Of a stretch of DNA of 26,887 nt, positions 7,305 through 16,146 are shown in pieces. The notes under the pieces were generated by a model. That model was not told the origin of the DNA. It worked only from the letters and a program-made list of their open reading frames with translations, and made no database searches. Positions within the stretch are counted from its first letter, which is position 1, and every line of letters begins with the position of its first letter. A program made the translations under genes and the position numbers. The stretch comes from JBFEYJ01 sp041563315 (lineage in GTDB: Bacteria; Pseudomonadota; Gammaproteobacteria; Thiohalomonadales; Thiohalomonadaceae), in contig JBFFNE010000034.1 in NCBI GenBank assembly GCA_041563315.1, positions 1-26,887 on the forward strand, given 5' to 3'.

Positions 7305-8594
7305 CTACCTTTGCCGCGACTCTTCAAGTATTCCCTGTTCCCCACTAAGCTTGGCTATGACAACCGCACCGCAAGAGTCGGAGAAGACATTGACCGAAGT
7401 GCGCATCATGTCGAGGATGCGGTCAACGGCGAGAATGAGGCCGATTCCTTCTGCAGGGAGGCCGATGGCAGCAAGAATTATGGCGATGGCGACCAGACTG
7501 GCGGCAGGTATACCGGCGACGCCGATAGAGGTGAGCAGTGCGACAGTGACGATAGTGAATTGGGTAGCGAAACTCAGTTCCAGGCCGTAGGCCTGTGCGA
7601 TAAACATCGCAGCGACACATTCATAGAGGGCGGTTCCATCCATGTTGACCGTTGCGCCGAGCGGTAACACAAAGCTACTGGTGCGGTTTGAAACACCCGC
7701 GTTTTTCTCCACACATTCCATGGTAATGGGTAGCGTGGCGGAAGAAGAAGCGGTAGAAAAGGAGGTAAGAAGCGCCGGTACCATTGCGCGGTAGTGGCGC
7801 ATCGGCTTAACCCCGGCGACAAAGCGTAACAGTAACGGCATGGTCACCAGTGTGTGGATCGCCAGCGCCAGCATGACGGAGAGGAAGAACCAGGCCAGAG
7901 GCTTGAAGGCATCGAAGCCGGTAGAGGCGACCACCTTGGCGACCAGAGCGAAGACACCGATGGGGGCGAACAGCATGACCCAATCGGTAAGCTTCATCAT
8001 CGTCTCATAGAGGCCTTGCCAGAAGTTGTACTGGGCCTCGGCGTAGTCTTCCTGAATACGCGTCATGAAAAAGCCAAACAGCAGGCTGAAGAAGATCAGT
8101 CCCAGCATTTGCCCACCGGCAGCAGCAGCGAAGACATTGGTCGGTACCATGCGCAGGAACACCTGGACCACATCCGTCGCTCCCTTGCCGGCCACCTTTT
8201 CTTCGATGGAGTTGGCATCATCACTCAAGCCGATACGATCCTTGACCGGCCCCGCCTCATCAATTCCAGGAGCGATAACGTTGACTACTGCCAGTCCCAC
8301 AAGAATGGCCAACAGGCTAGTCGTTGCGTAGTACAGGAGTGTTTTCCCACCGAGCCGCCCAAGGGCACCGGAAGAGCCGATACCGGCTATACCAACAATG
8401 ATCGAGGAGACGATCAACGGCACAATAAGCATCTTCAGTGCATTGAGAAACAGCGTACCGAAGAAGTCAAAGAGAGAGTAGAAGGTGACGCCGAAAAGTG
8501 CGCTCTCCTCACCGGCGGCAAGGCCGGCAAAGACAGCAAGAACAAGGGCAATGAGGATCTGCCAGTGAAGTTTCAACTTGCCGATCCCCATCAT
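7305..8594 (-). CDS. Dicarboxylate/amino acid:cation symporter (SLC1/DAACS family)
   Basis: This inner-membrane secondary transporter of the GltP/GltT/DctA family probably takes up glutamate, aspartate or C4-dicarboxylates with H+ or Na+. The 429-residue length is usual. Signature elements are visible in order: the serine-rich hairpin SSSATLPITMECVEKNAGVS, TM7 with TVNMDGTALYE (the NMDGT cation/substrate motif), the second hairpin GVAGIPAASLVA, and TM8 with DRILDMMRTSVNVFSD. The substrate cannot be fixed from sequence alone. I prefer the ATG at 8594 over the TTG one codon upstream; GAGAGGGG lies just before it. The start is only 12 bases from the ppiD stop, so the two are probably cotranscribed. 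Confidence 0.93.
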   Translation of the reverse strand: MMGIGKLKLHWQILIALVLAVFAGLAAGEESALFGVTFYSLFDFFGTLFLNALKMLIVPLIVSSIIVGIAGIGSSGALGRLGGKTLLYYATTSLLAILVGLAVVNVIAPGIDEAGPVKDRIGLSDDANSIEEKVAGKGATDVVQVFLRMVPTNVFAAAAGGQMLGLIFFSLLFGFFMTRIQEDYAEAQYNFWQGLYETMMKLTDWVMLFAPIGVFALVAKVVASTGFDAFKPLAWFFLSVMLALAIHTLVTMPLLLRFVAGVKPMRHYRAMVPALLTSFSTASSSATLPITMECVEKNAGVSNRTSSFVLPLGATVNMDGTALYECVAAMFIAQAYGLELSFATQFTIVTVALLTSIGVAGIPAASLVAIAIILAAIGLPAEGIGLILAVDRILDMMRTSVNVFSDSCGAVVIAKLSGEQGILEESRQR

Positions 8595-8606
8595 CAACCC
8601 CTCTCT

Positions 8607-10505
8607 TTACTTGCGGATGGTGATATCCATAGCGCTGCGAATAGTGGCCACGACACTGGCAAGGCCGGCATTGGAACCAGCCTGCTGCAGCTTGGTGACA
8701 GCCTCTTGCCGTTCCTTGTCGCTAGCCTCTGCCGGTTTGCCATCCTCTATGCTGTAGAGGATAACTACGGCCTGATCGCCTGAGGATAGGGCAACCCGAT
8801 TGACTTCCTGCGTACCATCCTCAGGCTTGGCCATACGAAATGCCTCGGTGACAATGGTATGATCGATATCAGTTACATCACGGGTAATGTCCTGTTTGTC
8901 ATTCCACTTGATCCCCAGAGCATTGGCCAATTCAGCGGGGTTCTCGCCCGAGCGCACACGCTCCTCCACGGCAATAGCCAGTTCCAGCGCCTGTGCCCGA
9001 GCCTTATCACGCTTCAGTGTGCTAACGATGCTCCCCCTTACCTCCTCCAGAGGACGCTGTGCTTCTGGCTCGTGAGCGTTCAGGTGCAGTACCACCATAT
9101 GATTTCCACCCATCTCGATGGTTTCGCTGTTATTACCACGCGCCAGCACCTCATCACCAAAGGCCGCAGTAACCACCTTGGGCTCGGCGGCAATTCCTGG
9201 GCCACCGTCACGGGTAAAGAAGGGGCTGGTTTTTATTGGCAGCGCTAACTGCTCGGCGGCGGTGGCAAGACTCTCTGGGTGTTCGTATGTCAGGTTGGCG
9301 AGTTGCTCCGCCATGTCATAGTACTGTTGCTGGGCACGCTCCGTCTGGATCTCTTCCATGATCCCACTCTTGACCTCATCAAAGGGTTTAACTGTACCGC
9401 CACTGATCTCCTCTACCTTGATAATGTGGAAACCGAAACTGCTTCGAACCAGTTCACTGACCTCCCCTTTCTCCAACGCAAAGGCGGCCTCTTCGAAGGC
9501 GGGATCCATCACACCTTTGCCAAAGAACCCGAGATCACCGCCCTGAAGTGCTGAACCGGGATCATCAGACTCCGTTTTGGCCAGCGAGGCAAAATCCTCC
9601 CCCTTGCGGATACGCACCAAAAGGGCTTCGGCCTTCTGCTTAGCCTTAGCGATTGCCTCATCCGTACTATTGCTGGGAACCTTTACCAGGATGTGGCTAG
9701 CTTTGCGCTGCTCGGGTGTGGTGTAGTTAATTTTCTGCGCTTCATACCGTTCGCGTGTTTCAGCCTCACTCACTTTGATGGTGTCAACGATATCCTTAGT
9801 ATTCAGTTCAAGGTAATCTACCTTAACCCGCTCGGGTTCCATATGTTCCCGGGCGTGCTGTTCGTAATAGATTAAAACCTCCTCATCGCTCACCGTAACA
9901 TCATCCATGAATTTGCTTGTGTTCACGGTCAGATAGGCAATACTCCGCTGCTGATGTTGCAGGCGCATGTACTCATCTACTTCGTTAACTGTTACGAAAG
10001 CGGTATCAGTAATGCCGCCAGTAAAATGAGCGGCAAGCAAATCGCGGCGCACCCGCTGCTCAAAGGTGCCAGGGAGCATGCCCTGTGCACGCAGCAATTG
10101 CTGGTAGCGGGTATTGGAGAATTTCCCATCCTCTTGGAAGGCGTCAATCTCGAGGATGGTCTGAGCCAGGGCAGCATCACCTATGCGCATGCCGTTACTG
10201 CGTGCGGCCTGTACCAACACTTCTTGCTCAATAAGTTGCTGCAGCACCTGTGAGCGAATCATATCATCGGAGAACATTGCTGGAAGTTTTCCGCCAAACA
10301 TCTGTTCCAGGCGCTGGCGCTGCTGTTGAGTAGCAGATTGCAATTGCCCCTGAGAAATCTCTGCCCCATCGACCTTGGCAACACTAGTGTCACCACCGCC
10401 ACTGAAGTATTGATTGATACCAAACAGCGCAAAAGTCAAAATGATGGCGCCGACAATGATCCAGGCGACAACGCCCTGAGCACGTTCACGAATATATTGA
10501 AGCAT
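8607..10505 (-). CDS. ppiD: Periplasmic folding chaperone PpiD (SurA-like, parvulin domain)
   Basis: PpiD is a membrane-anchored periplasmic chaperone associated with the SecYEG exit. The 632-residue protein starts with a short cytoplasmic segment and one membrane helix (about residues 13-32, VVAWIIVGAIILTFALFGIN). A SurA-N-like chaperone region follows (about 40-240). The parvulin domain (about 262-370) has the markers KASHILVK, GGDLGFFGKG and FGFHIIKV. A second, degenerate PPIase-like region occupies the C-terminus. The length is close to E. coli PpiD (623). Position downstream of lon, hupB and two tRNAs is the classical gammaproteobacterial arrangement. In E. coli ppiD is under Cpx/sigma-32 control; I see no decisive promoter here. 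Confidence 0.93.
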   Translation of the reverse strand: MLQYIRERAQGVVAWIIVGAIILTFALFGINQYFSGGGDTSVAKVDGAEISQGQLQSATQQQRQRLEQMFGGKLPAMFSDDMIRSQVLQQLIEQEVLVQAARSNGMRIGDAALAQTILEIDAFQEDGKFSNTRYQQLLRAQGMLPGTFEQRVRRDLLAAHFTGGITDTAFVTVNEVDEYMRLQHQQRSIAYLTVNTSKFMDDVTVSDEEVLIYYEQHAREHMEPERVKVDYLELNTKDIVDTIKVSEAETRERYEAQKINYTTPEQRKASHILVKVPSNSTDEAIAKAKQKAEALLVRIRKGEDFASLAKTESDDPGSALQGGDLGFFGKGVMDPAFEEAAFALEKGEVSELVRSSFGFHIIKVEEISGGTVKPFDEVKSGIMEEIQTERAQQQYYDMAEQLANLTYEHPESLATAAEQLALPIKTSPFFTRDGGPGIAAEPKVVTAAFGDEVLARGNNSETIEMGGNHMVVLHLNAHEPEAQRPLEEVRGSIVSTLKRDKARAQALELAIAVEERVRSGENPAELANALGIKWNDKQDITRDVTDIDHTIVTEAFRMAKPEDGTQEVNRVALSSGDQAVVILYSIEDGKPAEASDKERQEAVTKLQQAGSNAGLASVVATIRSAMDITIRK

Positions 10506-10710
10506 AACGGCTAACGTTCCTGCGGCCAGTAAAAGATTGATTCTAAATAACCTTCCCGAACCTCACCACGGTTTTCAGCCACTTGGGCTACTTTCTTGTG
10601 TGGGCAGGCTCTGAATAATTACTCAGACCGAGTGTCTTGATACGTGCGCGCCCCTCGTCACATGCAATGACCGCGCAAGGTTGTTAATTATCCGGTGTTA
10701 ACAAAAGAAA

Positions 10711-10740
10711 AAAAAAGGCGCATCAAGGATGCGCCTTTTT
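10711..10740 (-). terminator. Intrinsic terminator of the hupB-tRNA unit
   Basis: The stem GGCGCATC / GATGCGCC with loop AAG (10717-10735) is flanked by an A-run on one side and a T-run on the other, so it is a textbook Rho-independent terminator and can act in both directions. It lies a few bases downstream of tRNA-Asp on the minus strand and should end the transcript from the hupB/tRNA region before ppiD. Confidence 0.9.
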
Positions 10741-10747
10741 ATTCAGA

Positions 10748-10824
10748 TGGCGGAGCGGACGGGACTCGAACCCGCGACCCCCGGCGTGACAGGCCGGTAT
10801 TCTAACCAACTGAACTACCGCTCC
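10748..10824 (-). tRNA. tRNA-Asp (GTC)
   Basis: The minus strand folds as a 77-base tRNA: acceptor GGAGCGG pairs with CCGCTCC, the D-arm contains AGTTCAGTTGGTTAGAA, the anticodon loop is CTGTCAC with anticodon GTC, and the T-arm holds GGTTCGAGTCC. The 3' CCA is encoded. It follows tRNA-Val with a 19-base gap and precedes a strong terminator. Confidence 0.97.
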
Positions 10825-10843
10825 AGAACTACTATTATTAATT

Positions 10844-10919
10844 TGGTGGGTGCTGCAGGGATCGAACCTGCGACCCTCGCCTTGTAAGGGCGATGCTCTC
10901 CCAGCTGAGCTAAGCACCC
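10844..10919 (-). tRNA. tRNA-Val (TAC)
   Basis: The 76-base minus-strand tRNA has acceptor GGGTGCT pairing with AGCACCC, D-arm TAGCTCAGCTGGGAGA, anticodon loop CTTACAA (anticodon TAC) and T-loop GGTTCGATCC, and encodes its CCA end. It sits 15 bases after the hupB stop and was probably processed from a common hupB-tRNA-Val-tRNA-Asp transcript. Confidence 0.97.
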
Positions 10920-10934
10920 GACGTCTGAGGCGCG

Positions 10935-11207
10935 CTAGTTTACTGCATCCTTAAGTGCTTTGCCAGCCTTAAAGCTGGGATTTTTAGCAGCAGCGATATT
11001 AATGGTTTCACCCGTGCGCGGATTACGACCGGTGCGTGCCGCACGCTCACGAACCATAAAGGTTCCAAATCCGATAAGGTTAACGGTGTCGCCGCTCTTC
11101 AAAGTGTTAGTTACGGCTTCAATCATAGAGTCCAGAGCACGGCCAGCAGCAGCTTTGGAAATATCAGCACCAGATGCGATTGCATCGATCATTTCAGATT
11201 TATTCAC
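10935..11207 (-). CDS. hupB: DNA-binding protein HU-beta
   Basis: HU is a small nucleoid protein that bends and constrains DNA as a dimer. The 90-residue product starts MNKSEMIDAIA, the usual HU N-terminus, and carries the DNA-binding arm sequence GFGTFMVRERAARTGRNPRT followed by GETINIAAAKNPSFKAGKALK. A longer frame extends upstream, but the true start is GTG at 11207: it is preceded by AGGGGAG at good spacing and gives the standard family length. It lies after lon, as in E. coli. A good sigma-70 promoter is found 115 to 144 bases upstream. Confidence 0.96.
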   Translation of the reverse strand: MNKSEMIDAIASGADISKAAAGRALDSMIEAVTNTLKSGDTVNLIGFGTFMVRERAARTGRNPRTGETINIAAAKNPSFKAGKALKDAVN

Positions 11208-11321
11208 AGACTTCTCCCCTAGATTATTCGTCTTTACCACATGTAAAAAACGTTTGACTCTTCCTGATAAAAAACACCGCCATCTTTTTTGCAATGAGGC
11301 GGCCCATAAAACTTGCTCGAT

Positions 11322-11351
11322 TTTATACCAATTGGCTCTCTGCACTGTCAA
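11322..11351 (-). promoter_or_regulatory. Sigma-70 promoter for hupB and tRNAs
   Basis: On the minus strand TTGACA (11346-11351) is followed by an 18-base spacer and TATAAA (11322-11327). This is a perfect -35 and a near-consensus -10. It would give a 5' leader of about 110 bases before the GTG of hupB. The 284-base lon-hupB gap (11208-11491) also holds a weak inverted repeat TGTCA/TGACA (11425-11444) followed on the minus strand by a T-run, which could act as a lon terminator but is poorly supported. Confidence 0.75.
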
Positions 11352-11491
11352 GCACAGATATGTGAAAAACCTAGCAATGATGCGCCTTAGCACGCAGATT
11401 ACACACAGAAAATGCAAAAAAATGTGTCACAGCGCATTCTGACAGAAAAAAAACGCCCCGCCACTATAATCACGACACGCTCATCAGTATA

Positions 11492-13915
11492 TCAGTGAGT
11501 GTGAATATTCTTTGGTTTATCACCCTCTTTTTGATTGAGCAGTTCAAGAAGCTCCTCTTCCGTTAATGGTTTCGGTTTATGCACAAGAGCGATATCGAGT
11601 ACCTCATCGATCCATTTTACTGGATGGATATCAAGGTTCTGCTTGATGTTATCCGGAACCTCTTCCAGGTTACGACGATTTTCATCCGGGATTAACACCG
11701 TTTTGATCCCACCTCGATGTGCAGCCAGCAGTTTTTCTTTCAGACCGCCGATCGGCAACACGGTGCCACGCAGTGTGATTTCACCTGTCATGGCCACATC
11801 GGCGCGTACCGGAATCCCCGTCAGTGCGGAAACCAGTGCGGTACACATGCCGATACCGGCGCTTGGTCCATCCTTGGGGATAGCCCCTTCAGGAACATGG
11901 ATATGGATATCCTTATTTTCGTAGAAGTCAGGTTTGATACCAAGTGAGGCGGCGCGGCTGCGCACGACACTCATTGCCGCCTGTATCGACTCCTTCATCA
12001 CGTCACCAAGCTGGCCGGTAATCACATGCTTGCCCTTCCCCGGCACCACGGCAGTTTCGATGCTGAGCAGCTCGCCACCGACCTCTGTCCACGCCAAGCC
12101 AGTGACCTGCCCGACCTGATCCTTCTCTTCCGCCAAGCCGTAGCGGAAACGGCGCACGCCAAGCAGCTCCTCGAGCTGCTCTTCTGTGACCGTGATCTTT
12201 TTGCTCCCACCCTTGAGCACCAGCTGCTTGACCACCTTACGGCAAATCTTGGCAATCTCACGCTGCAGACTCCGTACCCCCGCTTCGCGGGTATAGTAGC
12301 GGATGAGACCCAGCAATGCGTCATCGGTGATATCCAGCTCATCGCTGCTGATGCCGTTGGCTTTTTGCTCCTTGGGCACCAGATACTTGCGGGCGATATT
12401 CAGCTTCTCGTCTTCAGTGTAACCGGCAAGCCGGATCACCTCCATTCGATCAAGCAACGGACCGGGAATATTCATCGAGTTGGAGGTGGCGATGAACATC
12501 ACATCGGACAAATCATAGTCCACCTCCAAATAGTGATCGCTGAAGGTGTGATTCTGTTCCGGATCCAGCACTTCAAGCAACGCTGAGGCCGGATCGCCGC
12601 GGAAGTCCGCTGCCATCTTATCTATTTCATCGAGCAGAAACAGCGGATTACGTGTTTCTACCTTGGCCAGATTCTGGACAATCTTGCCCGGCATGGAACC
12701 GATATAGGTACGGCGGTGGCCACGGATCTCGGCCTCGTCACGCACGCCACCCAAGGCCATGCGGATGAATTTTCGGTTGGTGGCACGGGCGATGGATTGG
12801 CCCAAAGAGGTCTTACCCACACCCGGTGGGCCTACCAGACAAAGGATCGGGCCCTTGAGTTTCTTCACCCGCTGTTGCACCGCCAGGTACTCGAGGATAC
12901 GCTCCTTGACCTTCTCCAGGCCATAGTGGTCCTCTTCCAGCACCTGCTCGGCTAGTGCCAGGTCATGACGAACCTTGGATTTTTTCTTCCATGGCACCTG
13001 CACCAGCCAGTCGATGTAGTTGCGCACCACGGTGGCCTCGGCCGACATGGGCGACATCATCTTCAGCTTGTTCATTTCAGCAGAGGCCTTTTTCTTTGCC
13101 TCTTTCGACATACCCGCTTTTTCGATCTTCTGTTCCAGCTCCTCAAGTTCGTTCGGAGCCTCTTCCAGCTCACCCAGCTCCTTCTGAATCGCCTTCATCT
13201 GCTCATTAAGGTAGTACTCGCGCTGACTCTTCTCCATCTGGCGCTTCACACGGCTGCGGATACGCTTCTCCACCTGCAGCAGGTCAAGCTCGGACTCCAT
13301 CAGCGCCAGCAGGTGTTCGAAGCGGTCGCGCAAGTTGGTAATCTCAAGGATCTCCTGCTTCTCTTCGATCTTCAATGACATGTGTGCGGCGATGGTATCG
13401 ACCAGACGGTGCGGATCTTCGATGCCGGAGAGAGAGGTCAGGACTTCAGGCGGGACCTTCTTGTTCAGTTTTACGTACTGGTCGAACTGGTTCAGCACAG
13501 AGCGGGACAGCACCTCAGACTCGCGCTCCTCCAGCGGCTCACCTTCCAACAAATTAATCTGAGCAGTAAAGTAACTCTCATCATCGATAAAACTGATGAT
13601 CTTTGCGCGCTTTCCCCCTTCAACCAGCACCTTGACGGTTCCATCGGGCAACTTTAGCAGCTGCAGGATGGTCGACAGAGTGCCGATGCGATAAATGTCC
13701 TCTTCGCTGGGATCATCTTCGGAGGCGGTTTTTTGTGCCACCAGCAGAATCTCCTTGTCGGCTGCCATGGCGGCTTCCAGCGCTTCGATCGACTTGTCGC
13801 GACCGACAAACAGCGGAATCACCATGTGGGGATAGACCACCACGTCTCGCAGCGGCAGCACCGGGAGCTGACGCAACGGTTCAGTCACTTCTGAAATTTT
13901 GTCCTGTGATTCCAT
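11492..13915 (-). CDS. lon: ATP-dependent protease Lon (LonA)
   Basis: Lon degrades misfolded and regulatory proteins in the cytosol as a hexamer. The 807-residue protein has the N-terminal substrate-binding LAN domain (about 15-210, LRQLPVLPLRDVVVYPHMVI), a coiled-coil linker (about 220-285), the AAA+ domain with Walker A GPPGVGKT (362-369) and Walker B FLLDEIDK, and the C-terminal protease domain with catalytic Ser685 in PKDGPSAGIG and Lys728 in GGLKEKLLAAHRG. The 43-residue spacing of the dyad equals that in E. coli. A frame extends to 13990, but ATG 13915 is chosen because AGAGGA precedes it at about eight bases and the family N-terminus starts here. It has its own candidate heat-shock promoter. 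Confidence 0.97.
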   Translation of the reverse strand: MESQDKISEVTEPLRQLPVLPLRDVVVYPHMVIPLFVGRDKSIEALEAAMAADKEILLVAQKTASEDDPSEEDIYRIGTLSTILQLLKLPDGTVKVLVEGGKRAKIISFIDDESYFTAQINLLEGEPLEERESEVLSRSVLNQFDQYVKLNKKVPPEVLTSLSGIEDPHRLVDTIAAHMSLKIEEKQEILEITNLRDRFEHLLALMESELDLLQVEKRIRSRVKRQMEKSQREYYLNEQMKAIQKELGELEEAPNELEELEQKIEKAGMSKEAKKKASAEMNKLKMMSPMSAEATVVRNYIDWLVQVPWKKKSKVRHDLALAEQVLEEDHYGLEKVKERILEYLAVQQRVKKLKGPILCLVGPPGVGKTSLGQSIARATNRKFIRMALGGVRDEAEIRGHRRTYIGSMPGKIVQNLAKVETRNPLFLLDEIDKMAADFRGDPASALLEVLDPEQNHTFSDHYLEVDYDLSDVMFIATSNSMNIPGPLLDRMEVIRLAGYTEDEKLNIARKYLVPKEQKANGISSDELDITDDALLGLIRYYTREAGVRSLQREIAKICRKVVKQLVLKGGSKKITVTEEQLEELLGVRRFRYGLAEEKDQVGQVTGLAWTEVGGELLSIETAVVPGKGKHVITGQLGDVMKESIQAAMSVVRSRAASLGIKPDFYENKDIHIHVPEGAIPKDGPSAGIGMCTALVSALTGIPVRADVAMTGEITLRGTVLPIGGLKEKLLAAHRGGIKTVLIPDENRRNLEEVPDNIKQNLDIHPVKWIDEVLDIALVHKPKPLTEEELLELLNQKEGDKPKNIHTH

Positions 13916-14005
13916 TGATATATTCCTCTCACGTCTGCACGGCATTCTTGCGCCGCGAGATAGTCCCCGACTGCGGGAATAACTAAGCAACTTACTATGA
14001 TTTTA

Positions 14006-14034
14006 GTATGCGGAAGGCAGGCAGGCCAATCAAG
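14006..14034 (-). promoter_or_regulatory. Sigma-32-like heat-shock promoter for lon
   Basis: On the minus strand CTTGATT (14028-14034) is followed after 14 bases by CCGCATAC (14006-14013). This resembles the RpoH consensus CTTGAAA-N(11-16)-CCCCATNT. It lies about 90 bases upstream of the lon start, between a clpX-distal hairpin and lon. E. coli lon is RpoH-dependent, which agrees with the reading. The match is good but not perfect. Confidence 0.45.
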
Positions 14035-14060
14035 ATAAAAGAGCGATGAATCATAAAAGA

Positions 14061-14082
14061 GGCGCGACAAGCTTGCCACGCC
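14061..14082. terminator. Hairpin terminator between clpX and lon
   Basis: On the minus strand GGCGTGGC AAGCTT GTCGCGCC forms a long stem, with some G-U pairs, followed by TCTTTTATG. It lies 16 bases after the clpX stop and is a plausible partial terminator separating clpPX from lon, which has its own promoter. The U-tract is interrupted by a C. Confidence 0.6.
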
Positions 14083-14097
14083 TTTTATTGTTGAGAA

Positions 14098-15378
14098 TCA
14101 GTCACCTGCGGCGACAGATTGCTCGGTATTCCCGTATATCAGCAACGGTTCGGATTCCCCTTTAATGACCCCCTCATCGATTACCACCTTGCTAACACCT
14201 TCCATTGAAGGGAGGTCATACATGATATCCAACAATGTGGTTTCGAGGATGGAGCGCAGGCCACGGGCACCGGTTTTACGCTCCATGGCCTTAAGGGCGA
14301 TAGCTCGCAGCGCCTCATCACGAAACTCTAGCTCAACATCTTCCATCTCGAACAGTTTACTGTACTGTTTAACCAGCGCATTTTTCGGCTCGGTCAGAAT
14401 GCAGATCAGGGCCTCTTCATCCAGTTCTTCCAGAGTCGCATGTACCGGCAGTCTGCCGACAAACTCCGGAATCAGCCCATACTGGACGAGATCTTCCGGC
14501 TCGACGCTGAACAGCACTTCACTGACGCTCCTGCCCTCATCCTTACTCTTGACCTCTGCGGAGAAGCCGATACCGCCCTTCTCGGAACGGTTGCGGATCA
14601 CTCGCTCCAGACCGGCAAAGGCACCACCACAGATAAACAAGATATTGCCGGTGTTGACCTGCAGGAATTCCTGCTGTGGATGCTTGCGCCCACCTTGGGG
14701 CGGCACCGAGGCCACGGTGCCCTCGATCAGCTTGAGTAGCGCCTGCTGTACCCCTTCGCCCGAGACATCGCGGGTGATGGAGGGATTATCGGATTTACGT
14801 GAGATCTTATCGATTTCGTCGATGTAGACGATACCAGTCTGTGCCTTCTCCACATCGTAGTCACACTTCTGCAGCAGCTTCTGGATGATATTCTCCACAT
14901 CCTCCCCCACGTAACCGGCTTCGGTCAGGGTGGTGGCATCGGCAATGGTGAACGGTACATTCAGCAATCGCGCAAGTGTTTCGGCCAGCAGAGTCTTGCC
15001 GCTGCCGGTAGGACCAACCAGAAGAATGTTGCTCTTGGCCAGTTCAATCTCATCCTTTTTCTGTCCGACATCCAGGCGCTTGTAGTGGTTATAGACCGCT
15101 ACAGAAAGCACCTTTTTGGCCCTTTTCTGCCCGATGACGTACTCATCAAGAATGGCGTTAATTTCGTGCGGCGTGGGCAACTTGCTGTGGCCGTTGCCGA
15201 CGGTTTCCTCCTGTATCTCTTCGCGAATGATGTCGTTACACAGCTCGACACACTCGTCACAGATGAATACAGAGGGCCCGGCAATCAGCTTGCGCACTTC
15301 ATGCTGGCTCTTTCCACAGAAGGAGCAGTACAGCAACTTGCCGTTATCGTCGCCCTTGTTGGTCGTGTTATCGCTCAT
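14098..15378 (-). CDS. clpX: ATP-dependent Clp protease ATP-binding subunit ClpX
   Basis: ClpX is the AAA+ unfoldase that feeds substrates to ClpP. The 426-residue protein has the N-terminal zinc-binding domain with Cys18, Cys21, Cys40 and Cys43, Walker A GPTGSGKT (122-129), the pore-1 loop GYVGED, Walker B IVYIDEID, the RKH loop (GGRKHPQQEF) and the ClpP-docking IGF tripeptide (KGGIGFSAEV). All key motifs are intact and the length matches E. coli ClpX (424). It lies 96 bases downstream of clpP, consistent with a clpPX operon. Confidence 0.97.
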   Translation of the reverse strand: MSDNTTNKGDDNGKLLYCSFCGKSQHEVRKLIAGPSVFICDECVELCNDIIREEIQEETVGNGHSKLPTPHEINAILDEYVIGQKRAKKVLSVAVYNHYKRLDVGQKKDEIELAKSNILLVGPTGSGKTLLAETLARLLNVPFTIADATTLTEAGYVGEDVENIIQKLLQKCDYDVEKAQTGIVYIDEIDKISRKSDNPSITRDVSGEGVQQALLKLIEGTVASVPPQGGRKHPQQEFLQVNTGNILFICGGAFAGLERVIRNRSEKGGIGFSAEVKSKDEGRSVSEVLFSVEPEDLVQYGLIPEFVGRLPVHATLEELDEEALICILTEPKNALVKQYSKLFEMEDVELEFRDEALRAIALKAMERKTGARGLRSILETTLLDIMYDLPSMEGVSKVVIDEGVIKGESEPLLIYGNTEQSVAAGD

Positions 15379-15474
15379 GACCCTTTCCCGTCTGGCTTAT
15401 ACATAAGTTACAACATGCAGAGTCCGGCGAAAATTTTCAACCCCGAATACGCCACTTGGCGTATCAGGTCGCAA

Positions 15475-16116
15475 TTATTCGCCTTCCTTTACACGTCTGT
15501 CGAGGACCTTATCAATCAGGCCATATTCCGCCGCTTCCTGACCGTTCATGAAGTTATCACGCTCGGTATCCCCCTGAATACGTTCAAGTGATTGCCCGGA
15601 GTGATCGGAGAGAATGCGGTTAAGCTGGTCTCGTACCTTCAGGATCTCACGAGCATGAATTTCTATATCAGTGGCCTGACCCTGATAGCCACCCAGCGGC
15701 TGGTGAATCATGACCCGGCCATGGGGCAGGCAATAGCGCTTGCCCGCTGCACCGCCGGCCAGCAGTACAGCGCCCATGCTGGCAGCCATACCGATACACA
15801 TGGTGCTGACCTGGGGCTTGATGAACTGCATGGTGTCGTAAATCGCCAGCCCTGCACTCACCGAGCCACCGGGAGAGTTGATATAGAGGTGGATATCCTT
15901 ATCCGGATTCTCCGATTCCAGGAACAACAGCTGGGCGACAATCAGATTGGCCATGTGGTCTTCGACCGGACCAACGGCGAAGATCACACGCTCCTTGAGC
16001 AGGCGTGAATAGATATCGTAGGCACGCTCGCCGCGGGAGGTCTGTTCGACGACCATGGGCACCAGTCCCAGGTTCTGTACGTGTTGTGCACCGTTCATCA
16101 TGCTGTTGTCGGTCAT
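15475..16116 (-). CDS. clpP: ATP-dependent Clp protease proteolytic subunit ClpP
   Basis: ClpP is the tetradecameric serine peptidase that pairs with ClpX. The 213-residue precursor has the catalytic triad Ser113 (GMAASMGAVLL), His138 (GRVMIHQPLGG) and Asp187 (ERDNFM), with the same spacing as E. coli ClpP. The N-terminal segment before about residue 17 is probably a cleaved propeptide. The gene lies 30 bases after tig on the same strand and upstream of clpX. Confidence 0.97.
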   Translation of the reverse strand: MTDNSMMNGAQHVQNLGLVPMVVEQTSRGERAYDIYSRLLKERVIFAVGPVEDHMANLIVAQLLFLESENPDKDIHLYINSPGGSVSAGLAIYDTMQFIKPQVSTMCIGMAASMGAVLLAGGAAGKRYCLPHGRVMIHQPLGGYQGQATDIEIHAREILKVRDQLNRILSDHSGQSLERIQGDTERDNFMNGQEAAEYGLIDKVLDRRVKEGE

Positions 16117-16146
16117 CGTCTCGTATTCCTTAAAATATAGTCTAGC

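Noticed and set aside
7854..8783. Plus-strand frame of 309 codons
   Set aside because: It lies opposite the symporter and the end of ppiD, with low-complexity Asp/Gln/His-rich translation; both sense genes are certain.
11208..11417. Upstream extension of the HU frame to 160 codons
   Set aside because: The extension covers the sigma-70 promoter and leader; the GTG at 11207 with AGGGGAG gives the 90-residue family length.
13916..13990. Upstream extension of lon by 25 codons
   Set aside because: The extra residues are Arg/Ser-rich and unlike Lon; a good ribosome site precedes the internal ATG at 13915.
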